From NCBI GenBank assembly GCA_035485475.1, contig DATHOA010000118.1, positions 1-17,635 of the forward strand: a DNA stretch of 17,635 nt. The letters run 5' to 3'. The first letter of the stretch is position 1. Every line of letters begins with the position of its first letter. Source of the DNA: DAIDKA01 sp035485475. Its GTDB lineage: Bacteria > Pseudomonadota > Gammaproteobacteria > Steroidobacterales > Steroidobacteraceae. A program made the position numbers and the translations under genes. Below are positions 8,178-14,961 of the stretch, piece by piece. Under the pieces are notes generated by a model that worked only from the letters and a program-made list of their open reading frames with translations, was not told where the DNA came from and did no database searches.

Positions 8178-8240
8178 GATGAAAGTTTGGCCTAGGAGCC
8201 ACAATTAGGCTACCCGCGAATAGCGGTCTCCCCGAGCCTG

Positions 8241-10127
8241 TCAGGGCCCCGGCGCTGTGGCCGTATACGGGATCAGAACCGTACCGCTCTTCATCAACCC
8301 CGCATCATTCGTGTAGGTGAACCCGAGCGCCAATGTGCCGCTGTCCGGATTGATGGGCATATACGTGAGCGCGAGCTGGCAGTTGACCCCAGCGCTCACG
8401 CCGGTGCAGGCAAAGGTGGTAGCTGCGCTGCTCCACCCCGCCGGCAACACGGTCAAGTCCGAAGTGATCGACATTGCGCTCGCGGGATTGCCGTCGTCGG
8501 TGGCGAAGGTAACCGAAAGCATCGTACTCGTGCCGGTGACCACGGCGAGCGAGCCGGGACTTGCGGTTCCGAGGACGCTGTCGTCCGTGGTGGCCCGGTA
8601 GGGAATGTTGAGCGATCCGCTCTTCGCTTGACCGGCATTGTTTTGGTAGGTGTAGCGCAGCGCCATCGTGCCGCTGGCGGCCGCACTTGGCGCATAACTG
8701 AGCGGCAGCTGGCACGTGGTTCCGCCGGCAACGCCAGCACACGAGAAGGCACTGTCGGTACTGGTCCAACCCGAAGGCAGCGCCGCAAGGTCCGTCGTCA
8801 ACTGCAGCGCCGTGGCCGTGCGCGTGTCGTCCGTGGTGAAGGTGACCAGAACGTCCGGGGTGAGCTCACCCACGATCGCATCAATCTGGCCCGAGGGTGC
8901 GGCCGTGGCGACGAGGTTGTCGTTGGTCGTGGCGGCGTACGGAATATTCAAAGACCCGGTCGTAAACGCGCCCGCCGGGCTCGTGTAGCCGTAATCCAGT
9001 TGCACCGTGCCACTCGTCAGTGCGGTGGGGGCGTAGGTGAGCGCCAGCTGACACCCGTGTCCGGTGCTCACCGTACCGCACGTGAAGCCGCTGGCGGGGC
9101 CGCTCCAGTCGGCGGGGAGCGATGACCGCGGTGACAGCAGTACGAAGTTGCGTGCGGCCTGGCCGTCGTCGGTGGTAAAGGTGATGGTGACCGCCTGGGT
9201 ACCGGTCTTCTGAATCGCATTGATCTGGCCCGTGGGTGAGACGCTCGCGACGACATTGCCATTTGTGGTCGTGGAGTACGGCAGATTGATGGCGCCCGTG
9301 CGGGCCAGGCCGGAACCATCTGTATAGCCGTAGCTCAATGTGAGCGTGCCGCTGCCAGCCACCTTCGGCGCGTAATTCAGGACCAGCTGGCAGCCGCTGC
9401 CATTACTGATGATGGCGCAGGAGAATCCGGGCGTCGTGGTGCTCCAGCCCGCCGGCAGCGAAGACAGGTCCGACATCATTGTCAGACCGGTCGCCGCGTT
9501 GCCATCGTCGGTGGTGAAATTTACGCTGACCGATTGAGTTCCGGTGCCGCTTGCGGCGTTGATCTGACCGATGGGCGCCGGCGTCGCGACAATGTTGTTG
9601 CTCGCGGTTCCTGCGTAGGGAATGCTGAGCGAGAAACCCGGCGGGGTGCTTTGGTCGCCGACATACACATAGCCGATCTTGAGCGTCCCGGTCTCGACCG
9701 CGGTTGGTGCATAGGTCAGCGTCAAAACGCAGTTGTTTCCGGAGCCGGTCACGCTGCAGGTGAAATCGCCTCCCCCGCTCCAGTGCGGCGGCAGCGTGGT
9801 GTTCGACAGCGCGAGCCCGGATATCGGACGCCCATCCACGGAGGTGAACGCAACCGTGATCGTCTGGCTGGCGCCGGAAATCACCGAGACGGTGCCGGCG
9901 ACCGAGGGCGTTGCGTTCACGGAGTCAGTCGGTGGCGTCGGACTCCCACCGGTGATGAGGCCGGGGCTGGTAGTGGTGTGGCCGCCGCTGCCGCTGGCGG
10001 CGCCTGAACCGGCAGCGCTGCCGATTGCCGCGCCAGTGCTGGTGCTGCTTCCCACGTCGAAATTGCAGCCCACCAGCAGCGGCAGCGCGCAAACCCCGCT
10101 GAGCAGGGTCCGATGGATTGATGGCAT
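8241..10127 (-). CDS. Lipoprotein with five tandem beta-sandwich-like repeats
   Basis: 628 residues. Signal peptide 1-20 ends in a lipobox LLVGC, with Cys21 as the lipidation site; a Gly/Ser/Thr/Ala-rich linker runs to about 72. The remainder is five repeats with a 113-residue period (the last 111): the IPY or LPY element falls at 169, 282, 395, 508 and 619. Each unit contains TxDDG-like, LPxxW, FxC..C(Q)LxLxYAP, SGTLxLxYxYT and LNIPY elements. These alternating beta motifs suggest Ig-like or similar sandwich domains on the cell surface or in the periplasm, perhaps for adhesion or spacing. The ATG at 10127 has GAGGA eight bases upstream. I do not recognise a named family; Asp-rich TTDDG loops could bind calcium, but that is a guess. 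Confidence 0.85.
   Translation of the reverse strand: MPSIHRTLLSGVCALPLLVGCNFDVGSSTSTGAAIGSAAGSGAASGSGGHTTTSPGLITGGSPTPPTDSVNATPSVAGTVSVISGASQTITVAFTSVDGRPISGLALSNTTLPPHWSGGGDFTCSVTGSGNNCVLTLTYAPTAVETGTLKIGYVYVGDQSTPPGFSLSIPYAGTASNNIVATPAPIGQINAASGTGTQSVSVNFTTDDGNAATGLTMMSDLSSLPAGWSTTTPGFSCAIISNGSGCQLVLNYAPKVAGSGTLTLSYGYTDGSGLARTGAINLPYSTTTNGNVVASVSPTGQINAIQKTGTQAVTITFTTDDGQAARNFVLLSPRSSLPADWSGPASGFTCGTVSTGHGCQLALTYAPTALTSGTVQLDYGYTSPAGAFTTGSLNIPYAATTNDNLVATAAPSGQIDAIVGELTPDVLVTFTTDDTRTATALQLTTDLAALPSGWTSTDSAFSCAGVAGGTTCQLPLSYAPSAAASGTMALRYTYQNNAGQAKSGSLNIPYRATTDDSVLGTASPGSLAVVTGTSTMLSVTFATDDGNPASAMSITSDLTVLPAGWSSAATTFACTGVSAGVNCQLALTYMPINPDSGTLALGFTYTNDAGLMKSGTVLIPYTATAPGP
8256..9911 (-). 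repeat. Five tandem protein-level repeats, 113-residue period
   Basis: Units cover approximately residues 73-175, 179-288, 292-401, 405-514 and 519-624 of the lipoprotein. Cysteine pairs are strictly spaced: 124/133, 237/246, 350/359, 463/472 and 574/583. At the DNA level the units have diverged well beyond simple recent duplication, which indicates an old, selected array. Unit 1 is the most divergent (VAFTSVDG in place of TFTTDDG). Confidence 0.85.
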
Positions 10128-10245
10128 TTTCCTCGACTCCCCGGAAAGCGAGGACTTCCCCGACGACCGGATGAAAGGCTACAAGGTAATGCCCGATCGA
10201 GCGCTCGCCGACTTCGTTAACTGCGTCACGAAACCACTTATGTCG

Positions 10246-10260
10246 CTCGCGAGGCGCGAG
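10246..10260. promoter_or_regulatory. Inverted repeat CTCGCG-AGG-CGCGAG
   Basis: Perfect six-base arms around a three-base loop, about 75 bases before the downstream lipoprotein start and 120 bases before the upstream divergent start. It could be an operator or an RNA hairpin in a leader. No U-tract follows on either strand, so it is not an obvious terminator. Confidence 0.35.
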
Positions 10261-10296
10261 ATAAACCGCAGGTCGATGCCATCTCTTCAACTTAAT

Positions 10297-10330
10297 TGCG
10301 TCGCTAAGCAGCGACGCATGTGTGGCACAC
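10297..10330. promoter_or_regulatory. Adjacent hairpin and dyad just before the lipoprotein start
   Basis: Arms TGCGTCGCT and AGCGACGCA pair perfectly (nine bases) around an AAGC loop at 10297-10318. Two bases later, GTGTG-G-CACAC forms another dyad at 10320-10330. The ATG of the next gene is at 10338, so in RNA these structures would sit where a ribosome must bind. Either a DNA operator or a 5' leader control element is possible. Confidence 0.45.
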
Positions 10331-10337
10331 TCCATTG

Positions 10338-11111
10338 ATGTTCAAATTATTCACGGACATCAGACCGATTTGCGTTATCTGCCTCTGCGCATGGGCAGCG
10401 CTCATCGGTGGCTGCTCAAAGAGCAGCCCAACCACCGACGCCACGTTGCCTGCTCCGGCCACCGCAACGGCATTTTTAGGCAAGGAAGCGGATAACGTTG
10501 CGTGGCTGCTGTTGCGTCCAGCCAGCGCTGCCGTTTTACTCACCGAGCCGTGCGGCGCTCAGGACAAGTTTCACGAGGCAAGGCTCTTCAGTTATGAGAG
10601 CGGCAAATCGACTGCCATTTCGCAACACAGTGGCTGTTACACTGACGAGGATCGTGAGATGGGGCCGCAGGGCAAAATCAAGATCCTCGAAGGTGATGGA
10701 GCGAAGCTCGGGAACCTGTTGTTGGAAGTCCCCGTAAGCGAGGCCTTCACACCCAAGGATTTTTTCCTGCCGCTGGACAATGACCCGCGCAATACGCCTC
10801 CTAGGATTGAAGCCATCGGCGTGGGTACCACCACGTTCGAAAACAAAGTCGACTACGACCCGATAGGACTGACGCGACAACTTTGCCCAGTCGCAACGGG
10901 TTGGTTTCTTGCGCGCCATATTCCCGTAGCGAGTGCCGATCCCTATGAGAAATGCTGGAAGGAGCAAGGAAATTCCGTGGTGGTCCGTGACATTGATCAA
11001 TCGGCAAATCCCCCCACCTTGGATAAATCAGAAGAACTGATAGACAAGGATCGATTCTTTGCAGCAGGGACCATCTCCAACACGCCGGCGAAGTACCAAT
11101 GGCCTAAGTGA
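10338..11111 (+). CDS. Hypothetical lipoprotein
   Basis: 257 residues; no family recognised. The N-terminus is a lipoprotein signal: basic and hydrophobic residues 3-24 then the lipobox LIGGC with Cys26. A short Ser/Thr/Pro/Ala linker follows (27-46) and then a soluble domain with mixed strands and charged loops, including several Cys (near 71, 98, 184 and 209), which may form disulfides in the periplasm. Start chosen at 10338 because it puts the signal sequence in a normal place; a GTG at 10320 would add six residues but lies inside the upstream dyad. No clear ribosome site is visible ahead of the ATG, which is worth noting next to the strong hairpin there. Base composition is less GC-rich than its neighbours, so this gene may have a different history. 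Confidence 0.8.
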   Translation: MFKLFTDIRPICVICLCAWAALIGGCSKSSPTTDATLPAPATATAFLGKEADNVAWLLLRPASAAVLLTEPCGAQDKFHEARLFSYESGKSTAISQHSGCYTDEDREMGPQGKIKILEGDGAKLGNLLLEVPVSEAFTPKDFFLPLDNDPRNTPPRIEAIGVGTTTFENKVDYDPIGLTRQLCPVATGWFLARHIPVASADPYEKCWKEQGNSVVVRDIDQSANPPTLDKSEELIDKDRFFAAGTISNTPAKYQWPK

Positions 11112-11306
11112 CGCCGCCCCCCGCCGGGGTCCGTCGTAATTAATTCATATATTCAAAGACTTACACCGCTCATCAAACTGACGACGGGAAGATGGGCCTG
11201 CGCCCGTCAGCGCCCTCCATCGTTATGTACGGTACCGAACGAATGAACAGGCACGCCGCTGGGTAAACTTCCCGGGTGCGGATTGGATCGTTCACGGGGA
11301 GCGATT
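11112..11306. other. Intergenic region
   Basis: 195 bases between the lipoprotein gene and the small-gene cluster. Near 11117-11129 a short C-run/G-run (CCCC-GCC-GGGG) is followed by AT-rich sequence, and at 11183-11208 the arms GACGGG and CCCGTC enclose a 14-base loop; either might stop transcription weakly, but neither has a T-tract. The part from about 11220 on could hold the promoter for the small genes. Confidence 0.4.
11183..11208. terminator. Possible weak hairpin, GACGGG / CCCGTC
   Basis: Six-base arms with a 14-base loop about 70 bases after the lipoprotein stop. An alternative shorter stem, ATGGGC / GCCCGT around CTGC, is nested inside. There is no U-run, so intrinsic termination is only a possibility. 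Confidence 0.25.
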
Positions 11307-11510
11307 ATGAACACGACCGCCGATGAAGTCGGGCGCCTGAGAGCAGCCGAACTCGAAGCCGAGCGTCACTATGGTGAGGTCGTGAAAGACTCCGACCTTT
11401 CTGCGGTACGAAACGCCGCGGCTGAGTGGAGACAGGCCGCCGAGGCACTCACCCAATACGTCGCAGAGCACCCCCAGACTCAGCGCGATAGTGGCGGGAC
11501 CCTGCGATGA
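11307..11510 (+). CDS. Small hypothetical helical protein (67 aa)
   Basis: Start ATG 11307 is supported by GGGGA six bases upstream; an earlier in-frame start at 11283 lacks such a site. The protein is almost all charged and alanine-rich helix (DEVGRLRAAELEAERHYG, then SAVRNAAAEWRQAAEALTQYVAEHP) with no signal peptide or membrane segment, so it is probably a cytosolic helical hairpin or coiled-coil protein. Its stop codon overlaps the next ATG (ATGA, 11507-11510), which implies translational coupling. No family recognised. Confidence 0.65.
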   Translation: MNTTADEVGRLRAAELEAERHYGEVVKDSDLSAVRNAAAEWRQAAEALTQYVAEHPQTQRDSGGTLR

Positions 11511-11677
11511 AAAGACAACCGCTGAGCTGGCGCGGCGCCTACACGAGCTACCGCTTCTGCGGCCACCCGCCGACATGGTCGGCGTGGCGGGCGCTTTGTT
11601 CGGTCGCCCTGCAGGAAACCGATCGCCCACGACCACCGCCTTGCCGGAACCGCGCAGACGTTCGAGGTAAGCGCTGA
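11507..11677 (+). CDS. Small basic hypothetical protein (56 aa), coupled to the previous gene
   Basis: The frame begins at the ATG within the ATGA overlap and ends at TGA 11675-11677, which itself overlaps another ATG. The first 37 or so codons have strongly GC-rich third positions and read like a short amphipathic protein (WRGAYTSYRFCGHPPTWSAWRALCSVAL). The last 18 residues are Pro/Arg-rich and less convincing, so a frameshift near 11620 is possible. No family recognised; basic overall, cytosolic by absence of a signal. Confidence 0.45.
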   Translation: MKRQPLSWRGAYTSYRFCGHPPTWSAWRALCSVALQETDRPRPPPCRNRADVRGKR

Positions 11678-11913
11678 TGACTTTGAGTGTGACTTGCTGT
11701 GCAACGGCAGCCGATATACGGCAGCCGACCAATGCCGATCAGGCTGGTTTTCCGGCTGCGGACATCGAGAAAGCTGCCTGCATTGTCATTTACGTTGCGA
11801 TTTGCCGGCGGTTTCCCCGCGGCCCGGAGCGGGAGCTGTGGCACGCCTGGCTGGCACGACTTCAGTCGACGCCCAAACTGCCGCTGTCGAAACTCTTGTC
11901 CCCCGGGGAGTAG
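11677..11913 (+). CDS. Small hypothetical protein (78 aa)
   Basis: Starts at an ATG in a TGATG junction with the preceding frame and ends ten bases before the convergent PQQ dehydrogenase stop. The second half (CRRFPRGPERELWHAWLARLQSTP to the end, LSKLLSPGE) has strongly coding third-position bias. The first half competes with another frame of the same strand that reads as a Cys/His-rich stretch, so the true product may be a frame-shifted composite. No family recognised, no signal or membrane segment. Confidence 0.45.
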   Translation: MTLSVTCCATAADIRQPTNADQAGFPAADIEKAACIVIYVAICRRFPRGPERELWHAWLARLQSTPKLPLSKLLSPGE

Positions 11914-11923
11914 TGCGCGTGCT

Positions 11924-14068
11924 TCAGTGCACGGCCGGCGCCAGCGTCCCCGTATGAGTCTCGGACCAGATGGCTCGGGCCACGATGTAGGCGCGGACGT
12001 CCTCGGCATCCGCCGGCGGCAGGGCCGATTTGAATGACACCATGCCGTTCTGCTTCAGCGCGCCACCCAACACGATGACCTGGAATGCGTCTGCATTCTG
12101 CAGCGCGCCGCTGTAGCGCAGATCCGGGAACATGCCGCGGGCCTGGGCTTCGGCGCCGTGGCAGGTGCCGCAGAAGCGCTCATACAGTTGTGCGCCGTGA
12201 CTGAGCTGCGCCGGGCTGCCGAAGGCCGGCGGGGGATTCAGGACCTGGATGGGCGGGTCCACGGCCGCAGGCAACGCCGCGGTGCCACCCAACTTGTAGA
12301 CCAGGAGCCGGGAATAGTTGGGCGCGTAGTAGTTGGAGTTGCCGCCGGGGTTGGCATTGCCGCCGGCCACGACCGCCACGTACTGCTCGCCGTCGACCTG
12401 ATAACTGATGCCGCCAGCCATGACACCGGTCTGCGCCGCGGTATGCCATAGCGGTTTGCCATCGGTGGCGCTGTAGGCTCCGAACTCCTTGGCCAGCGGA
12501 TTGCCGGTGAACAGCAGGCCACCGGCCGTGACCAGCGTACCGCCCGAGCGGCTGCTCCCCACGGGAATGCGCCACATCTCCCTTGCCTGCACCGGGTCCC
12601 AGGCGAGCACGAAGCCGTCGTTGCGCGGCTGCTGGTGCGCCTTCGCGTACAGCGCCGTGCCAGCCATCATGCTGACGTTCCACTTCTGGCCCATGGGGTT
12701 GTCGTCACCCTTGCGCGCCACGAAACCAAAATCGTTCTGCGACGCCGGAATGTAGACCAGCCCGGTGTCCGGGCTGAAGGACATCGGGTGCCAGTTGTGG
12801 GCACCGAAGGGACCCGGACTGGTGATGAAGCCTTTGCCTGACGTTTCATAGTCGGCAGCCTTGCTCAGCACCGGCCTACCCGTCTTCATGTCGACGCCGC
12901 TGGTCCAGTTGACGCCGGGCACGTAGACGGTGGCAGACAGCAGTTGGCCGTTGGTCGCGTCCAGCACATAGAACAGCCCGTTCTTGTTGGCCTGCATGGC
13001 CGCGTGGCGCTTCTGGCCGCCGATGGTCAGGTCGGCGACCGTGATCTGCTGGGTGGAGTCGAAATCGTAGCGGTCGTGCGGCGTGGTCTGGTAGTGCCAG
13101 GCGTAGGCACCGGTGTCGAGGTGCAGCGCCACGATGGAGGAAATGAAAAGATTGTCGTTGCGATGCTGCGGGTCCCGCTCGGCCCAGGGCGCACCGTTGC
13201 CCGTCCCCACCAGCACCAGGTCCGTCTGCGGATCATAGGTGATGGCGTCCCACGGTCCGCCGCCGCCGCCCGCCTTCCACCACGGTCCGCTCCAGGTCTT
13301 GGCGGCCGCCTGCATCTGCGGATTCTCGAAGCCCTTGGCCGGGTCGCCCGGCACAACGTACCAGCGCCAGTCGAGCTTCCCGGTCTCGGCGTCGTAGGCA
13401 CTGATGAAGCCGCGCTCCTCGTATTCGTTGCCCGCCTCACCGATCAGTACCTTGCCCTTGGCCACCCGCGGGGCGCCGGTGATGGACAGATGCGATTGCT
13501 TGTCGCCGACCTGGGCCGTCCACACCACCTGACCTGTGCCGGCATCGAGGGCGACCAGGCGGGCATCAAGGGTGCCCAGGTACACTTTGCCATTCCACAC
13601 GGCAACGCCCCGGTTGACCACGTCACAGCAGGCGTTGACCGCCCACTCCCTCGGTACCGCCGGATCGTAGGCCCACAGCGGCTTGCCGCTCTTCGCGTCG
13701 ATCGCGTACAGCTTGCTCCAGGCGCTCGTCACGTAGATCACGCCATCGACTTCGATGGGTGTGGATTCCTGGCCACGGCGCGTGTCGAAGTCGGCAAACC
13801 AGGCCAGTCCCAACTGAGCGACGTTGTCGGCGGTGATGGACTTCAGGGGGCTGAAGCGCTGTTCGCTGTAAGTGCGGCCGGTGGACAACCAGTCCCTGCC
13901 GTCCCGCACGGAAGCCAGAATGCGCTCACCGTCGACGGCCGCGTATTTGCGGGCCGGCCCGGAACCCGCATTGGCGGCCGGGCGCTGGTTGGAAGCCGTA
14001 TGAGTACCGCCGCAGGCGGCCAGCAGCGTGGCGCATGCCACGGTCAGGAACGCCAGTGGGCGCGTCAT
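11924..14068 (-). CDS. PQQ-dependent dehydrogenase with C-terminal cytochrome c (quinohaemoprotein), lipoprotein
   Basis: 714 residues. These periplasmic enzymes oxidise alcohols or related substrates with pyrroloquinoline quinone and pass electrons to an attached haem c. Residues 1-18 are a lipoprotein signal ending in LLAAC (Cys19). The eight-bladed propeller shows the vicinal disulfide Cys147-Cys148, cofactor/metal residues Glu215 and Asn291, the PQQ-stacking Trp273, and Asp335 as the expected catalytic base. Asp337, two residues on, makes a D-F-D motif. The cytochrome domain has FCGTCH (Cys633, Cys636, His637) and NGM (Met676) as likely haem ligands. The ATG at 14068 has a GAGGGGG five bases upstream; the frame is open further but overlaps the previous gene. 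It follows the decarboxylase-family gene by 22 bases, so the two almost certainly share a transcript. Substrate unknown. Confidence 0.95.
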   Translation of the reverse strand: MTRPLAFLTVACATLLAACGGTHTASNQRPAANAGSGPARKYAAVDGERILASVRDGRDWLSTGRTYSEQRFSPLKSITADNVAQLGLAWFADFDTRRGQESTPIEVDGVIYVTSAWSKLYAIDAKSGKPLWAYDPAVPREWAVNACCDVVNRGVAVWNGKVYLGTLDARLVALDAGTGQVVWTAQVGDKQSHLSITGAPRVAKGKVLIGEAGNEYEERGFISAYDAETGKLDWRWYVVPGDPAKGFENPQMQAAAKTWSGPWWKAGGGGGPWDAITYDPQTDLVLVGTGNGAPWAERDPQHRNDNLFISSIVALHLDTGAYAWHYQTTPHDRYDFDSTQQITVADLTIGGQKRHAAMQANKNGLFYVLDATNGQLLSATVYVPGVNWTSGVDMKTGRPVLSKAADYETSGKGFITSPGPFGAHNWHPMSFSPDTGLVYIPASQNDFGFVARKGDDNPMGQKWNVSMMAGTALYAKAHQQPRNDGFVLAWDPVQAREMWRIPVGSSRSGGTLVTAGGLLFTGNPLAKEFGAYSATDGKPLWHTAAQTGVMAGGISYQVDGEQYVAVVAGGNANPGGNSNYYAPNYSRLLVYKLGGTAALPAAVDPPIQVLNPPPAFGSPAQLSHGAQLYERFCGTCHGAEAQARGMFPDLRYSGALQNADAFQVIVLGGALKQNGMVSFKSALPPADAEDVRAYIVARAIWSETHTGTLAPAVH

Positions 14069-14090
14069 CGGATCCCCCTCAATTCTTTTT

Positions 14091-14867
14091 TTAGATGGAC
14101 AGCAATCGACCGTGGCCAGGCACCCGACCACTATGGCCCACAAGACGCACGCCGGCGCGCAGCGCATGTGGAAGGCTCGACACCACCGGGACCTTGCAGC
14201 GCCGTTCGAGTGGCTCGAGCAGATCGAGCGTGCGCAAGCCGCCGCACGAAACCAACAGGGCATCAGGACGGTGGGCCGACTCGAACACCTCGACACTGAA
14301 CTTGAGCAGGCCGTCAGCCGTTACATTGTTGATGTCGGCAACGTTTTCGACACCCAGGCCGCGAATCGTCAGTACCTCAAAGCCTTCCTCCTGGAGAAAG
14401 GCTTGCAAACGGTGATTCACTTCCTCGTCGTAAGCGGTGGCGACCGCCAGTCGTTTGCCACCGACGCTCTTGAGCCCCTCGATCACCGCCGTACTCATGG
14501 TCACGGCCGGGCAGCCGCTCACCGTGCTCAGGCGTTGTGTGAGTTCACGGTTGAAGGCCGCGCCCTTGTAGAAGCTGAGCGACGTGCCCATCAGGACGAT
14601 CGCCTGGGCACCCTGCAGCCTCAGCGCCTTCGCCGCCGGTGCGATGCGTTCGAGTACCTCATCGTAACCCTTTGGCGTCATCCTCTTCAGGCCGACGCTG
14701 GCGGCCTCAAAGCGTATGCCCGTGGGATACATGGCAGCCGCCTCGGGCGGCACCAGCGCATCAACCGGCATGACGAGGCCGAGCAGCGGGTCTTCGGTGG
14801 CGGCCTCGGCTTTCGTGGCCGCTGCGCCGGCGAGCGCAAGTTTCAGCACATCACGCCGCGAGGTCAT
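14091..14867 (-). CDS. Arylmalonate decarboxylase-family (Asp/Glu racemase superfamily) protein, Tat-exported
   Basis: 258 residues. Known members of this branch (for example the Bordetella arylmalonate decarboxylase) remove CO2 from malonate derivatives; relatives are maleate isomerases and amino-acid racemases. Seen: MGTSLSFYKGAAF (93-105), MSTAVIEGL (124-132), TAYDEEVNHRLQAFL (144-158) and VSCGGLRTLD (206-215), with Cys208 as the catalytic cysteine. The second cysteine of two-cysteine racemases is replaced by Gly94-Thr95, as in the decarboxylase. Unlike cytosolic members it has a twin-arginine leader, SRRDVLK followed by LALAGAAATKAEA, so it should be exported folded to the periplasm. The ATG at 14867 has GGAGG six bases upstream. 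It lies 22 bases before the PQQ dehydrogenase. Decarboxylase or racemase activity remains a guess. Confidence 0.88.
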   Translation of the reverse strand: MTSRRDVLKLALAGAAATKAEAATEDPLLGLVMPVDALVPPEAAAMYPTGIRFEAASVGLKRMTPKGYDEVLERIAPAAKALRLQGAQAIVLMGTSLSFYKGAAFNRELTQRLSTVSGCPAVTMSTAVIEGLKSVGGKRLAVATAYDEEVNHRLQAFLQEEGFEVLTIRGLGVENVADINNVTADGLLKFSVEVFESAHRPDALLVSCGGLRTLDLLEPLERRCKVPVVSSLPHALRAGVRLVGHSGRVPGHGRLLSI

Positions 14868-14945
14868 GGCAGGCCTCCAATTTGCCGCCATAGGCGGGGG
14901 CGTTCAGTCTAGGGAGTCCGTGCGGCAGCTGTCCACTGGTCCAGC

Positions 14946-14956
14946 GTCAGGCTGAC
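14946..14956. promoter_or_regulatory. Dyad GTCAG-G-CTGAC, candidate regulator site
   Basis: A perfect 5+1+5 dyad, five bases past the propeller-gene stop and 79 bases before the decarboxylase-family start. The same dyad occurs at 16831-16841, and both are preceded by GC. I found no third copy in the window. It fits a dimeric regulator binding before the decarboxylase-dehydrogenase pair. Confidence 0.45.
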
Positions 14957-14961
14957 TTCTT

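Larger units (their letters stand above)
10128..10337. other. Divergent intergenic region with several hairpins
   Basis: This 210-base gap lies between two divergent lipoprotein genes and should hold both promoters. It contains three inverted repeats at 10246-10260, 10297-10318 and 10320-10330. No reading frame in it looks coding. Confidence 0.6.

Noticed and set aside
8190..8210. GCCTA / TAGGC stem between the repeat lipoprotein and glycosylase genes
   Set aside because: The five-base stem with an eleven-base loop and no T-run is too weak to call a terminator.
8256..9911. Tandem array considered as a CRISPR or DNA satellite
   Set aside because: The 339-base period is far too long for CRISPR, the units are diverged at the DNA level, and the repeats are conserved in one protein frame.
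11178..11210. CTGAC and GTCAG half-sites 23 bases apart, like the regulator dyad
   Set aside because: The spacing is quite different from the two matching dyads, and single five-base half-sites are common by chance.
11548..12009. 153-residue minus-strand frame across the small-gene cluster
   Set aside because: It is Arg/Pro/Ser-rich with no motifs, and it overlaps the end of the PQQ dehydrogenase gene on the same strand in another frame.
14069..14296. Upstream extension of the PQQ dehydrogenase frame
   Set aside because: It overlaps the decarboxylase-family gene. The lipoprotein signal and strong ribosome site fix the start at 14068.
12944..14299. 451-residue plus-strand open frame opposite the PQQ dehydrogenase
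   Set aside because: It is the antisense of a gene with full family motifs. Long antisense frames are expected in GC-rich DNA, and its translation is low-complexity Arg/Gly/His without domain features.
14028..14912. 294-residue plus-strand frame opposite the decarboxylase-family gene
   Set aside because: It is the antisense of a gene with clear catalytic motifs and a good ribosome site.
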